A DNA stretch of 41,034 bases, from the NCBI GenBank assembly GCA_029552065.1, contig JAKPEG010000039.1:1-41034 (forward strand), given 5' to 3'. Below, in pieces: positions 1 to 8,264 of the stretch (the first letter of the stretch is position 1; each line of letters opens with the position of its first letter). This DNA is from Actinomycetes bacterium (GTDB taxonomy: Bacteria > Actinomycetota > Actinomycetes > Actinomycetales > Dermatophilaceae). A program made the translations under genes and the position numbers. Below the pieces are notes generated by a model, which saw nothing but the letters and a program-made list of their open reading frames with translations, was not told where the DNA came from and did not search any database.

Positions 1-80
1 TCGCCGTCCGCGACGGGGCGGCGCGGGTCCTCGTGCGCCGAGAGACGATCGAGGACCTCCTCGCGCTCGACGCCGGCTGA
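1..80 (+). CDS. lysA: Diaminopimelate decarboxylase, C-terminal end (partial)
   Basis: Only the last 25 codons are in the window, read in the frame that starts at base 3 and ends at the TGA at 78-80. The tail contains RVLVRRETIEDLLALD, which resembles the usual C-terminus of actinobacterial LysA, the PLP enzyme that decarboxylates meso-diaminopimelate to lysine. The position directly upstream of hom, thrC and thrB is the conserved actinobacterial order of aspartate-family genes and supports the call. hom follows after 19 bases, so the genes are probably cotranscribed. The catalytic part lies outside the window, so the identity rests on the tail and context. Confidence 0.75.
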   Translation, partial: AVRDGAARVLVRRETIEDLLALDAG

Positions 81-99
81 TGGGGGAGGATAGGCAGCC

Positions 100-1464
100 G
101 TGGTGAGATCTACACCCAGTTCCGTGCCGGCGCCCGGCGGCGACCCCGTGCGGATCGCGCTGCTCGGCTGCGGGGTCGTGGGTGCCTCCGTGGCCCGCCT
201 GCTCACCGAGCACGCCGACGACCTGGCCGCCCGGGTCGGTCGACCGCTCGAGATCGTGGGGATCGCGGTACGCCGGGCCGGCCGCGACCGCTCCGCGACC
301 GGCGTCGACGCCGACCGTTTCACCACCGACGCCGCCGAGCTGGTCACCCGGGCGGACGTCGTCGTCGAGGTGATCGGCGGCATCGAGCCCGCGCGGACCC
401 TCCTGCTGCGTGCCATGGCCCACGGCGCCTCCGTCGTCACCGCCAACAAGGCGCTGCTCGCCGAGGACGGCCCCACCCTCTATGCCGCCGCCGCCGAGCA
501 CGGCGTCGACCTCTACTTCGAGGCGGCGGTCGCGGGCGGCATACCGCTGCTGCGGCCGCTGCGCGAATCCCTCGCCGGGGACTCGGTCCGCAAGGTCATG
601 GGCATCGTCAACGGGACGACGAACTACGTGCTCGACAAGATGGACAGCTCGGGGCAGGGCTTTGCCGAGGCGCTCAGTCAGGCGCAGGCCCTCGGCTATG
701 CCGAGGCCGATCCCACCGCCGACGTCGAGGGATTCGACGCCGCCGCCAAGGCCGCGATCCTCGCGAGCCTCGCCTTCCACACCCGGGTTGCCGGCAGAGA
801 CGTCCACCGTGAGGGGATCACCGAGGTGAGCGCGGCGGACATCGCGGCCGCCAAGGAGATGGACTGCGTCGTCAAGCTGCTCGCGATCTGCGAGCGCACG
901 GCGGACGAGCCCGCGCGACCCGGCGGCGTGTCGGTGCGCGTCCACCCGGCCATGCTGCCGCGGCGCCACCCGCTCGCCGGCGTCCGCGAGGCCTTCAACG
1001 CGGTCTTCGTCGAGGCCGACGCGGCGGGCCAGCTCATGTTCTACGGCCGCGGTGCCGGGGGCGATCCCACGGCGAGCGCGATCCTCGGCGACGTCGTCGC
1101 GGTCGCCCGTCACCGGGTGGGCGGTGGCCACGGCCCGGGGGAGAGCGCCTATGCCGACCTCCCCCTGCTGGACATGGGGCAGGCCCTCACCCGATACCAC
1201 ATCAGCCTCGACGTGGCCGACCGGCCCGGTGTGCTCGCCCAGATCGCCACCGCCTTCGCCGAGCACGAGGTGTCGATCGAGACCGTCCGCCAGCACCACG
1301 TCGCCGTCGACCCGGACGCCGAGCCCGTGGGCGCCCAGCGGGCCACCCTCGTGGTCGTCACCCACGCCGCTCCCGACGCGGCGCTCTCGGCGACCGTCGA
1401 CGCCCTTGCCGCGCTCCCCGTCGTGCGCGGTGTCACGTCCGTCATGCGTGTGGAAGGTGTGTGA
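100..1464 (+). CDS. hom: Homoserine dehydrogenase with ACT domain
   Basis: Reduces aspartate semialdehyde to homoserine, the branch point to threonine and methionine. The N-terminus shows a Rossmann nucleotide-binding loop ([17 protein letters not shown], about residues 18-34). The middle carries the homoserine dehydrogenase core with [16 protein letters not shown] and [13 protein letters not shown]. The C-terminal 80 residues form an ACT domain ([16 protein letters not shown]), the usual site of threonine feedback inhibition. At 454 residues it is typical of the family. The GTG start at 100 is favoured by a strong GGGGGAGGA at 82-90. It lies 19 bases after lysA and abuts thrC, so it is part of a lysA-hom-thrC-thrB operon. 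Confidence 0.97.
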   Translation: MVRSTPSSVPAPGGDPVRIALLGCGVVGASVARLLTEHADDLAARVGRPLEIVGIAVRRAGRDRSATGVDADRFTTDAAELVTRADVVVEVIGGIEPARTLLLRAMAHGASVVTANKALLAEDGPTLYAAAAEHGVDLYFEAAVAGGIPLLRPLRESLAGDSVRKVMGIVNGTTNYVLDKMDSSGQGFAEALSQAQALGYAEADPTADVEGFDAAAKAAILASLAFHTRVAGRDVHREGITEVSAADIAAAKEMDCVVKLLAICERTADEPARPGGVSVRVHPAMLPRRHPLAGVREAFNAVFVEADAAGQLMFYGRGAGGDPTASAILGDVVAVARHRVGGGHGPGESAYADLPLLDMGQALTRYHISLDVADRPGVLAQIATAFAEHEVSIETVRQHHVAVDPDAEPVGAQRATLVVVTHAAPDAALSATVDALAALPVVRGVTSVMRVEGV

Positions 1465-1466
1465 CC

Positions 1467-2573
1467 ATGGCCCACCAGTGGCGCGGTGTCATTCGTGAGT
1501 ACGCCGACCGGTTGCCCTCGCTCGCCGGTGCGCCGGTCGTCACCCTCCTCGAGGGCGGCACCCCGCTCATCCCCGCGGCATACCTCTCGCAGCGGGTGGG
1601 CGCGCAGGTCTGGCTCAAGTACGAGGGACTCAACCCGACCGGCTCGTTCAAGGACCGGGGGATGACGACGGCGATCTCGGTCGCGGCGGCCCATGGGGCC
1701 AAGGCGGTCATCTGCGCCTCGACCGGCAACACGAGCGCGAGCGCGGCGGCCTATGCGACGAAGGCCGGCATGACCTGCGCGGTGCTCGTGCCGGACGGGA
1801 AGATCGCCATGGGCAAGCTCTCCCAGGCGATCGCCCACGGGGCGACCCTGCTGCAGGTCGAGGGCAACTTCGACGACTGCCTCACCGTCGCGCGCAAGCT
1901 CGCCGAGGCCTATCCGGTCGAGCTCGTCAATTCGGTGAACCCGGCGCGGATCGAGGGGCAGAAGACGGCGGCTTTCGAGATCGTCGACGCCCTCGGCGAC
2001 GCGCCCGACATCCACTGCCTCCCCGTGGGCAACGCCGGCAACATCACGGCCTACTGGCAGGGCTACCGGGAATACCTGACCGGCACCCCGGGCGCGGAAG
2101 GCGTTGCAGGACAAGGCGGTCCGGCGACGCAGCTGCCGCGGATGTGGGGTTTCCAGGCGGCCGGTGCCGCCCCGATCGTGCTCGGTCACCCGGTCGAGGA
2201 GCCCGAGACCGTGGCGACCGCGATCCGGATCGGCAACCCCGCCTCGTGGGCCCAGGCCGTCGCGGCGCGCGACGACTCGGGCGGGCGGATCGACGCCGTG
2301 ACCGACGAGCAGATCCTCGACGCGCACCGGCTCCTGTCCGCCCGCGAGGGCGTCTTCGTCGAGCCCGGGTCGGCCGCCTCGGTGGCGGGTCTGCTGGCCT
2401 GCGCCGAGGCGGGCGACGTGCCGGCCGGCGCCAGGATCGTCTGCACGGTCACCGGACACGGGCTCAAGGACCCCCAATGGGCGCTGCGCCGCGCCGACGG
2501 CAGCGAGGTCGTGCCCACCCGGATCGCCGCCGAGGCATTCGCCGCCGCAGTCGCCATGGGCCTCGAGGGCTGA
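1467..2573 (+). CDS. thrC: Threonine synthase
   Basis: PLP enzyme converting O-phosphohomoserine to threonine. The PLP lysine lies in [11 protein letters not shown] (about residues 50-60) and a glycine-rich phosphate-binding loop VGNAGNIT is present near residue 190. Length, 368 residues, is normal for the short actinobacterial type. I prefer ATG at 1467 to the in-frame GTG at 1461: the GGAAGG at 1452-1457 is well spaced for 1467, and [16 protein letters not shown] is the common N-terminus of the family. The GTG at 1461 would overlap the hom stop by four bases. thrB follows after six bases. Confidence 0.96.
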   Translation: MAHQWRGVIREYADRLPSLAGAPVVTLLEGGTPLIPAAYLSQRVGAQVWLKYEGLNPTGSFKDRGMTTAISVAAAHGAKAVICASTGNTSASAAAYATKAGMTCAVLVPDGKIAMGKLSQAIAHGATLLQVEGNFDDCLTVARKLAEAYPVELVNSVNPARIEGQKTAAFEIVDALGDAPDIHCLPVGNAGNITAYWQGYREYLTGTPGAEGVAGQGGPATQLPRMWGFQAAGAAPIVLGHPVEEPETVATAIRIGNPASWAQAVAARDDSGGRIDAVTDEQILDAHRLLSAREGVFVEPGSAASVAGLLACAEAGDVPAGARIVCTVTGHGLKDPQWALRRADGSEVVPTRIAAEAFAAAVAMGLEG

Positions 2574-2579
2574 GCGGCC

Positions 2580-3566
2580 ATGACCGGACTGCCCGTCGGC
2601 GCAGCGGTGCGCGTGCGGGCTCCGGCGAGCTCGGCCAACCTCGGCCCGGGCTTCGACTCGATCGGCCTGGCCCTCGGGGTGTGGGACGAGCTCGACTTCC
2701 TCGTCACGGCCGAGCCCGGCCTACGGATCGAGGTCGAGGGCTCGGGTGCCTCGGGGGTTCCCCGCGACGCCTCGCACCTCGTCTACCGCTCGTTCGCCCG
2801 GGGCTTGGCGGAGCAGGGTGCGCCCGCGCCCGACGGTCTGCTCCTGCGGACCCGCAACCGGGTGCCGCACGGACGGGGGATGGGCTCGTCGGCGACGGCG
2901 ATCGTCGCCGGCGTCGCGGCGGCATACGGGCTCGTCGCGTGGTCGCGAGGTGCCGCCCGAGGGGAGACCGGGGTGTCGGGGCCCGGAACCGACGTCGTGA
3001 TCGACCTCGCCGCCGTCAACGACCTCGCGAGCGAGCTCGAAGGGCACCCGGACAACGCCTCGGCCACCGTCCACGGCGGGATGACCCTCTCCTGGTCCGA
3101 CGACTCGACGGGTCGCACCGTCACCGCGGCGCTGCCGCTGCACCCCGAGCTCACGGCGGTCGTCTTCGTGCCCGAGGCGACCCTGGCCACCCACACGGCA
3201 CGCGCCCTGCTGCCCGAGCACGTGCCGCTGCGCGAGGCCGCCGCCAACTCGGCACGGGCCGCGCTCCTGGTCGAGGCGGCCACCCGTCGCCCCGAGCTGC
3301 TCGTGCCCGCCACCCGCGACTGGCTCCACCAGGAGGCCCGACGCCCCTCGTATGCCGCGTCGATGGCCCTCGTCGACCGGCTCCGGGCACAGGGGCATGC
3401 CGCGGCGATCTCCGGCGCCGGTCCGAGCGTCCTCGTGCTCACGACCCTCGAACGCGCGGGCTCGGTTCTCGCAGGGGAGGGCTGGGACCGGCTCGTCCCC
3501 GGTATCCCGTCGACCGGGGTCCGTGTGCGGGTCCTCGACCCGGGGGAGTCGCCCGATGCCGGGTAG
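2580..3566 (+). CDS. thrB: Homoserine kinase
   Basis: GHMP-family kinase that phosphorylates homoserine, supplying the substrate of the preceding ThrC. Visible motifs are the N-terminal APASSANLGPGFDSIG, the GHMP phosphate loop PHGRGMGSSATAIVAG (about residues 95-110) and the C-terminal glycine motif AAISGAGPSVLVL. The 328-residue length is a little long, with a short insert after the phosphate loop. It follows thrC after only six bases, so it is cotranscribed. rho begins 243 bases later with its own leader. No terminator with a T tract is visible after the stop. Confidence 0.96.
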   Translation: MTGLPVGAAVRVRAPASSANLGPGFDSIGLALGVWDELDFLVTAEPGLRIEVEGSGASGVPRDASHLVYRSFARGLAEQGAPAPDGLLLRTRNRVPHGRGMGSSATAIVAGVAAAYGLVAWSRGAARGETGVSGPGTDVVIDLAAVNDLASELEGHPDNASATVHGGMTLSWSDDSTGRTVTAALPLHPELTAVVFVPEATLATHTARALLPEHVPLREAAANSARAALLVEAATRRPELLVPATRDWLHQEARRPSYAASMALVDRLRAQGHAAAISGAGPSVLVLTTLERAGSVLAGEGWDRLVPGIPSTGVRVRVLDPGESPDAG

Positions 3567-3609
3567 ATGTGCGGAATGGGGGTACCTGGAACAGCGGGGG
3601 CCGTGAAGG

Positions 3610-3618
3610 TGTTACATT
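3610..3618 (+). promoter_or_regulatory. Extended -10 promoter for rho
   Basis: TGTTACATT matches an extended -10 (TGnTAnnnT). There is no good -35 at 17-18 bases; TGGAAC at 3587-3592 is 20 bases away. It would start transcription near 3625 and give rho a leader of about 185 bases. Confidence 0.5.
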
Positions 3619-3665
3619 GATGCCGCACCACGCGGGAGGGTCGCTCGTCGATCGAGCACCAGAGA

Positions 3666-3757
3666 GCGTGGCGGCACCACCCCGGACCCGGCAGGCCACG
3701 CCTGCTGCGACGCCACGTGCGTGCGGGGAATCAACTCACAGGTCGGTTCGGCCGACC
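3666..3757 (+). promoter_or_regulatory. Structured rho leader with competing hairpins
   Basis: GCGTGGC at 3666-3672 can pair with GCCACGC at 3695-3701. GCAGGC at 3691-3696 can instead pair with GCCTGC at 3700-3705, so the two stems exclude each other. A third stem, GGTCGG/CCGACC with loop TTCGG, lies at 3741-3757. Rho commonly controls its own leader transcription, so an attenuation role is plausible but inferred. Confidence 0.35.
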
Positions 3758-3809
3758 GCACACCCGGCTCCCCCGAGGGGATGCCGACGAACGAGGGGAA
3801 GGATCCTTC

Positions 3810-5738
3810 GTGACCGAAACCACCGAGGTCGTGGCCGGCTCCCGGGCCGCCAAGGGCGGCCTCACCGGGATGAAGCTCGCCGAGCTCAAGGACGTCGCGT
3901 CCGGGCTCGGCCTCACCGGCACCACCCGGATGCGCAAGGACGAGCTCGTGGCGGCCATCTCGGCCCGCCAGGGCGGTTCGTCCGCCACACGTGAGCACGC
4001 GCGGACGGATCGGGCGCCCCAGTCCAGCGCCGACCGTGCGCCGGCACCGGGCGGCGACGCGCCCGCGCAGAACCACGAACGAGGCACCGCCAACGGCGCC
4101 GGATCGGGGACCGCGGCAGGGGCGCAGGGCACTGGCGGCCAGCACCGCCGGGCTGGCGCACCGCAGGGGGTACCTCAAGGGGCACCTCAGGGGGCAGCGC
4201 AGGGCGACCGCGCTCAGGCCGCGGAGCGTGGCGAGGACCGTGCCCAAGGGGACCGTGCGCAGGGTGACCGTGCGCAGGGTGACCGTGCGCAGGACCGCGG
4301 CCAGGGTGACCGGGGCCAGGGTGACCGCGGCCAGGGTGACCGCGGCCAGGCCGCCGAGCGCACCGACCGGGAGCGCAACCAGGGCCAGCAGCGCTATGGC
4401 CAGCAGGGCCAGGGCCAGCAGGGCCAGGGGCGCTATGACGACGACGGTGACGGCCGTGGGCGCCGCCGTAGCCGGCAGCGCAGCCGTGACCGCAAGCGCG
4501 GCCGCGGCCAGCAGGGCGGTCTGCCGATGGGTCAGGACGTCGCCGAACCGGACGTGACGATCGCGGACGACGACGTGCTCGTGCCGGTGGCCGGCATCCT
4601 CGACGTGCTCGACAACTACGCCTTCGTGCGCACCTCGGGCTACCTGCCCGGGCCGGGCGACGTCTACGTGCCACTGGGCATGGTGCGCCGCCATGGGCTG
4701 CGCAAGGGCGACGCAGTGACCGGGGCCGTCCGGGCGGTGCGCGAGGGCGAGGCACCCACCGGCCCCAGCGGCAACCGAACGAAGTTCAACCCGCTCGTGC
4801 GGCTGGACACCGTCTACGGCGACCACCCGGACGTGGCCAAGACCCGGGTCGAGTTCGCCAAGCTCACCCCGCTCTACCCGCAGGAGCGCCTGCGACTCGA
4901 GACCGCCTCCAACATCATCACCACCCGGGTCGTCGACCTCGTGTCGCCGATCGGCAAGGGCCAGCGTGGGCTCATCGTGAGCCCCCCCAAGGCGGGTAAG
5001 ACGCTCATCCTGCAGGCGATCGCCAACGCGATCACGACCAACAACCCCGAGGTCCACCTCATGGTCGTCCTCGTCGACGAGCGGCCCGAGGAGGTGACCG
5101 ACATGCAGCGCACGGTGCGTGGCGAGGTCATCGCGTCGACCTTCGACCGCCCGGCCGACGACCACACCACGGTCGCCGAGCTCGCGATCGAGCGGGCCAA
5201 GCGCCTCGTCGAGCTCGGTCACGACGTCGTCGTCCTACTCGACGGGATCACCCGGCTCGGGCGTGCCTACAACCTGGCCGCTCCGGCCAGCGGGCGCATC
5301 CTCTCCGGTGGTGTCGACTCGGCTGCGCTCTACCCCCCGAAGAAGTTCTTCGGCGCGGCGCGCAACATCGAGAACGGCGGCTCACTCACGATCCTGGCCA
5401 CGGCCCTGGTCGAGACCGGCTCGAAGATGGACGAGGTGATCTTCGAGGAGTTCAAGGGCACCGGCAACTGGGAGCTCAAGCTCTCCCGTCAGCTGGCCAA
5501 CCGGCGGATCTTCCCCGCGGTCGACGTCAACGCCTCGGGCACCCGGCGGGAGGACATCCTCATGTCCCCCGAGGAGCTCAAGATCATGTGGAAGCTGCGC
5601 CGGGTGCTCTCGGCACTCGACGAGACCCAGGGCATCGAATTGCTGCTCGACCGGCTCAAGAAGACCAAGAGCAACCTCGAATTCCTCGTCCAGGTCCAGC
5701 GCACCTCCTCGATCAAGCTCGACGACGAGGACGACTGA
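3810..5738 (+). CDS. rho: Transcription termination factor Rho
   Basis: Hexameric RNA-dependent ATPase that ends transcription at Rho-dependent sites. Domains in order: a Rho N-terminal/SAP-like helix region (about 22-55), a long low-complexity insert rich in G, D, R, Q (about 60-240), the cold-shock-type RNA-binding fold around [17 protein letters not shown] (262-310), then the ATPase with Walker A SPPKAGKT (391-398), Walker [17 protein letters not shown] and the conserved C-terminus. The GTG at 3810 is chosen because GGGGAAGGA sits seven bases upstream and [15 protein letters not shown] starts are typical; an in-frame ATG at 3717 has no support. The insert is an actinobacterial hallmark, giving 642 residues against about 420 in enterics. 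Confidence 0.97.
   Translation: MTETTEVVAGSRAAKGGLTGMKLAELKDVASGLGLTGTTRMRKDELVAAISARQGGSSATREHARTDRAPQSSADRAPAPGGDAPAQNHERGTANGAGSGTAAGAQGTGGQHRRAGAPQGVPQGAPQGAAQGDRAQAAERGEDRAQGDRAQGDRAQGDRAQDRGQGDRGQGDRGQGDRGQAAERTDRERNQGQQRYGQQGQGQQGQGRYDDDGDGRGRRRSRQRSRDRKRGRGQQGGLPMGQDVAEPDVTIADDDVLVPVAGILDVLDNYAFVRTSGYLPGPGDVYVPLGMVRRHGLRKGDAVTGAVRAVREGEAPTGPSGNRTKFNPLVRLDTVYGDHPDVAKTRVEFAKLTPLYPQERLRLETASNIITTRVVDLVSPIGKGQRGLIVSPPKAGKTLILQAIANAITTNNPEVHLMVVLVDERPEEVTDMQRTVRGEVIASTFDRPADDHTTVAELAIERAKRLVELGHDVVVLLDGITRLGRAYNLAAPASGRILSGGVDSAALYPPKKFFGAARNIENGGSLTILATALVETGSKMDEVIFEEFKGTGNWELKLSRQLANRRIFPAVDVNASGTRREDILMSPEELKIMWKLRRVLSALDETQGIELLLDRLKKTKSNLEFLVQVQRTSSIKLDDEDD
4203..4350 (+). repeat. 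In-frame [10 protein letters not shown] tandem repeats in rho
   Basis: Inside the Rho insert (residues about 132-180) the pentapeptide GDRAQ, then GDRGQ, recurs at least seven times with minor variants. At DNA level a 15-base unit, AGGGTGACCGTGCGC or AGGGTGACCGCGGCC, is repeated nearly perfectly, so the tract could expand or contract by slippage in steps of five residues. Confidence 0.85.
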
Positions 5739-5776
5739 CCGACCAGGTCGCGATTATCGGGTGACCCGAGAACTCG

Positions 5777-5811
5777 GCACTCGACCCGAGAAAGCTTGTC
5801 GGGTCGAGTGC
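5777..5811 (+). terminator. Perfect 13-bp hairpin after rho
   Basis: GCACTCGACCCGA at 5777-5789 and its exact reverse complement at 5799-5811 form a stem with a nine-base loop (GAAAGCTTG), 39 bases after the rho stop. There is no T tract, which is common for actinobacterial terminators. It could act on both strands. Confidence 0.5.
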
Positions 5812-5838
5812 ACCTTTATCGGGTCACCCGATAAAGGT
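5812..5838. repeat. 27-bp perfect palindrome after rho
   Basis: ACCTTTATCGGGT, a single central C at 5825, then the exact reverse complement ACCCGATAAAGGT. It abuts the preceding 13-bp hairpin. The core TCGGGT-N-ACCCGA also occurs at 5757-5769. It could be a protein-binding operator, a second terminator arm or a member of a dispersed palindrome family. Confidence 0.6.
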
Positions 5839-5952
5839 CGTGCGGGTGGGCGGCTCGGGCGCGCAGCGTGAGGGTGACGGGCACCGCGGTGCTCGGAGGG
5901 CTCGCGCGTCGTCATGAGTGCACTCTGCCTGGATCGACGGAACTGCAGCTGA

Positions 5953-5980
5953 CTGTCATCCACAGCCCTGTGGATGACAG
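5953..5980. repeat. 28-bp palindrome with DnaA-box-like arms
   Basis: CTGTCATCCACAG and its exact complement flank a CC centre. Each arm contains TCATCCACA, one base from the DnaA box TTATCCACA. An origin is unlikely this far from dnaA/dnaN-type genes; I list it as an inverted repeat only. Confidence 0.55.
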
Positions 5981-6084
5981 GCCGGGGTGATGGGTGCACG
6001 CGGGGGTCGGGGAACTGCTCTCGTGGGGAGTTGCCGGGGTGATGGGTGCACGCGGGGGTCGGGGAACTGCTCACGTGGGGAGTT
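5981..6084. repeat. 52-bp tandem duplication
   Basis: Two adjacent copies of a 52-base unit beginning GCCGGGGTGATGGGTG differ at one base (TCTCGTGG against TCACGTGG). A third copy starts (GCCGG at 6085) and then diverges. This is a recent direct duplication in non-coding DNA. Confidence 0.85.
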
Positions 6085-6119
6085 GCCGGCTGCCGAGCAC
6101 GGCACGACTCCCGCGGACC

Positions 6120-6755
6120 TCAGATCTCGGTGCCGGGCCGCGAGGCCGGGGCGTTCCACCGGAAACGCAGCGACAGCAGCCGCACGGCGGTCACCGCGCC
6201 GGCGACGGCCGCGAGGGTCCACGCCGCGGCCGCCCCCACCCCCACCAGCGCGGTCGCCCCCGCAGCGCCGGCCAGCGCCGGCACGACGTAGAGCCGCGAG
6301 TCGGTCCGGAAGATCATCGGGATGTCCCGGGCCAGGACGTCGCGCAGCAGTCCACCCCCCACGCCGGTGATCGTCCCGGCGAGGGCAGCGGCATACGGGC
6401 TCAGGCCGTATGCCGTGCCCTTGACCGCTCCTTCGACGCAGAACAACCCCAGGCCGATCGCGTCGAAGACGAGCACCGGACGACGGGGCATCCGCACCCG
6501 CCCGTGGGCGAGGAAGACCGCGAGCCCGGCGAGCACCGCAGCCACGAGTTGGCTGGGGTCGACCAAGGCCGCGGGGGGCGTCGCCCCGATGAGCAGGTCG
6601 CGCACGATCCCGCCGCCGACCGCGGTGACCGCGGCCAGCGAGAGCACGCCGACCAGGTCCATCCGTTTCGCCAGCGCGGCGGCCGCACCAGACACCGCGA
6701 AAGCCACGGCACCGATGAGCACGAAGCCCTGGTGGGCGAGGTCGAGCCAGCGCAT
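6120..6755 (-). CDS. Trimeric intracellular cation channel family (UPF0126) membrane protein
   Basis: A 211-residue protein with about seven hydrophobic helices and the duplicated glycine-rich motif of the bacterial TRIC/UPF0126 family: AVTAVGGGIVRDLL (about 43-56) and TITGVGGGLLRDVL (about 133-146). Related proteins form trimeric cation channels in the cytoplasmic membrane; the physiological ion here is unknown. The ATG start at 6755 has no Shine-Dalgarno, but TAACGT lies eight bases before it, so the message may be leaderless. The TGA is followed by the repeat-rich interval behind rho. It appears to be a single-gene unit. Confidence 0.88.
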   Translation of the reverse strand: MRWLDLAHQGFVLIGAVAFAVSGAAAALAKRMDLVGVLSLAAVTAVGGGIVRDLLIGATPPAALVDPSQLVAAVLAGLAVFLAHGRVRMPRRPVLVFDAIGLGLFCVEGAVKGTAYGLSPYAAALAGTITGVGGGLLRDVLARDIPMIFRTDSRLYVVPALAGAAGATALVGVGAAAAWTLAAVAGAVTAVRLLSLRFRWNAPASRPGTEI

Positions 6756-6763
6756 GGAGCAGG

Positions 6764-6769
6764 ACGTTA
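6764..6769 (-). promoter_or_regulatory. -10 box of UPF0126 gene
   Basis: On the reverse strand TAACGT lies eight bases before the ATG at 6755, placing the likely transcription start at or next to the start codon. Confidence 0.4.
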
Positions 6770-6858
6770 TCGCCCCGGGGCATCGGTGCCCGGCCGGCGG
6801 TATGCCGTCGGCCGGCTATCCGGCGTCGCGCGCGAGGTGAGGTCTGGGCGGCCGGTGC

Positions 6859-7605
6859 TCAGACGGCATACCGGGTGAACAGGACCGCATGCTCGACGCC
6901 GGGCAGGCCGAGGGCAGCCGCGCCGCCGGTGAGCGCCCCGGTCACCACGGCGCGCGCGTCGCTCATCGGCCCGGTGAGGGCACGGTTGTATTCGACGTGG
7001 GCGGCGAGCGAGCCGACGGCCTGCTCGAGGTGCCCGGTGACGTCGACGTAGTGCGTGGGCGCGCTGCCGGCGACGACGAGGATTGCCGTCGGCGACCACG
7101 GAGCCAGACCTTCGACCTCGAGCTGCTCGCGGTGGATCCACCGGTTGCCCGCGTCGCGGCAGGCGTCGAGGGCCGCCAGCCCGACCGCGCGGTGATCGGC
7201 CTGGTTGAGCCCCCACGGCATGACGAGGTCGGGGGACATGACGATGACGATCTCGGGCCGGCATTGCCGGATCACCCGGGCGATGTCCGCGCGCAAGGCG
7301 ACGGAGTACTCGACCACCCCATCGGCATGGGCGAGGAACCGGACGTCCTCGACGCCGACCACGGCCGCGCCGTCCCGTTCCTCCTGCTCGCGCAGCGCCG
7401 CTGCCGTGTCCGGCGCCATGCCGTCGATCCCCGCCTCGCCGCGGGTGGCCAGCAGGTAGCTCACCGTCTTGCCCTGGGCGGTCCAGCGGTCGACGGCGGC
7501 GGACGTGCCGTACTCGAGATCGTCCGGGTGCGCGACGATCGCGAGCACGCGGTGGAAGTCCTCGTCCAGGGGCGCCAATGCCGATCGGCCGGCCGTCTCG
7601 TTCAT
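6859..7605 (-). CDS. PIG-L/LmbE-family zinc deacetylase
   Basis: A 248-residue protein with the family signature AHPDD (residues 25-29) whose His and Asp bind zinc. NQADHRAVGLAALDA (about 137-151) supplies the other conserved His. The family includes MshB, the mycothiol conjugate amidase Mca and N-acetylglucosaminyl-PI deacetylases. This protein is shorter than MshB or Mca, and its substrate cannot be named from sequence. It starts at ATG 7605 without a Shine-Dalgarno; TAGCCT ends six bases upstream, so a leaderless transcript is likely. It is divergent from rpmE and reads toward the UPF0126 gene, 103 bases away. Confidence 0.88.
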   Translation of the reverse strand: MNETAGRSALAPLDEDFHRVLAIVAHPDDLEYGTSAAVDRWTAQGKTVSYLLATRGEAGIDGMAPDTAAALREQEERDGAAVVGVEDVRFLAHADGVVEYSVALRADIARVIRQCRPEIVIVMSPDLVMPWGLNQADHRAVGLAALDACRDAGNRWIHREQLEVEGLAPWSPTAILVVAGSAPTHYVDVTGHLEQAVGSLAAHVEYNRALTGPMSDARAVVTGALTGGAAALGLPGVEHAVLFTRYAV

Positions 7606-7611
7606 CTGTGC

Positions 7612-7617
7612 AGGCTA
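7612..7617 (-). promoter_or_regulatory. -10 box of PIG-L gene, leaderless arrangement
   Basis: TAGCCT on the reverse strand, then six bases (GCACAG), then the ATG at 7605. No ribosome-binding site is present. Confidence 0.5.
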
Positions 7618-7852
7618 GCCCCGGTCGCGCGGCAGTGCCCCCCCACGTGGCGATGGCGGCTCGACGAACAGGCAGCATCCCGGCAGCAGCGGCTCGGGAA
7701 CAGCCGGGCCGCCAATGGTGTTCAGGGCGGTGTCATGTCTGCGACAGTTCTCTGGCAGACTTGACCCTCGGCCCGGTTCACGGCACACCCACCGCGTGGC
7801 GACCACGATCGCGCGGGAGCCGACCCGGCGCCACGCGACCAAGGAGAGCATC

Positions 7853-8068
7853 GTGAAGAAGGACATCCACCCCGTCTACGGGGCGACCCAGGTGACCTGC
7901 ACCTGCGGCAACACGTTCACCACCCGCAGCACCGCCAAGAACGGCGTCATCCACGCCGAGGTCTGCGCCGCCTGCCACCCGTTCTACACCGGCAAGCAGA
8001 AGATCCTCGACACCGGTGGCCGCGTGGCCCGGTTCGAGGCCCGCTACGGCAAGAAGGCCGCCAAGTAG
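7853..8068 (+). CDS. rpmE: Ribosomal protein bL31, zinc-binding type
   Basis: A 71-residue large-subunit protein. The GTG start at 7853 follows AAGGAG at 7841-7846 and gives [20 protein letters not shown], the usual L31 N-terminus. Cysteines in CTC and the later CAAC make this the zinc-containing (C+) paralogue, which in many bacteria is swapped for a zinc-free form under zinc limitation. An in-frame ATG at 7715 would add 46 residues unlike any L31 and is rejected. The position between rho and prfA is conserved in actinobacteria. The 247-base upstream gap must hold its promoter, but I see no convincing -35/-10 pair. Confidence 0.97.
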   Translation: MKKDIHPVYGATQVTCTCGNTFTTRSTAKNGVIHAEVCAACHPFYTGKQKILDTGGRVARFEARYGKKAAK

Positions 8069-8092
8069 CTCACCGTCCGCCGGCCCGGCGCG

Positions 8093-8116
8093 ACCCGCAG
8101 CACATCACGTGCGGGT
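8093..8116 (+). terminator. Possible hairpin after rpmE
   Basis: ACCCGCA at 8093-8099 and TGCGGGT at 8110-8116 make a 7-bp stem, 24 bases after the rpmE stop, without a T tract. It may be a weak terminator. The rest of the 196-base gap holds a direct repeat GAGCTGTCGAC at 8224-8245 just before the prfA ribosome-binding site. Confidence 0.3.
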
Positions 8117-8264
8117 ATGCCGCCTGGTCGGCGTTCGCGTGCCCGGCCACCCGGCGCGCCGGGCCCGGCCACGTCGCCGGCACCACCCGATCGGTGTCGG
8201 CGAGCTGTGGACCAGGCGCCGAGGAGCTGTCGACGAGCTGTCGACGAGAGGCAGGAGGTGACCG

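Larger units (their letters stand above)
5739..6119. other. Gene-free 381-bp interval after rho
   Basis: No open frame here looks like a protein. The stretch holds a cluster of TCGGGT/ACCCGA palindromes (5757-5838), a 28-bp DnaA-box-like palindrome (5953-5980) and a 52-bp tandem duplication (5981-6084), each listed separately. It separates the forward rho unit from two reverse-strand genes. Confidence 0.8.

Noticed and set aside
4203..4350. CRISPR-like direct repeats
   Set aside because: The repeats are contiguous, in frame and coding; there are no spacers or cas genes.
3612..5222. Long open frame opposite rho
   Set aside because: Caused by high GC and the repeat tract; Rho on the forward strand is unmistakable and the reverse protein is low-complexity.
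5953..5980. Replication origin from the DnaA-box-like palindrome
   Set aside because: Only two imperfect boxes, no AT-rich region and no dnaA/dnaN neighbours.
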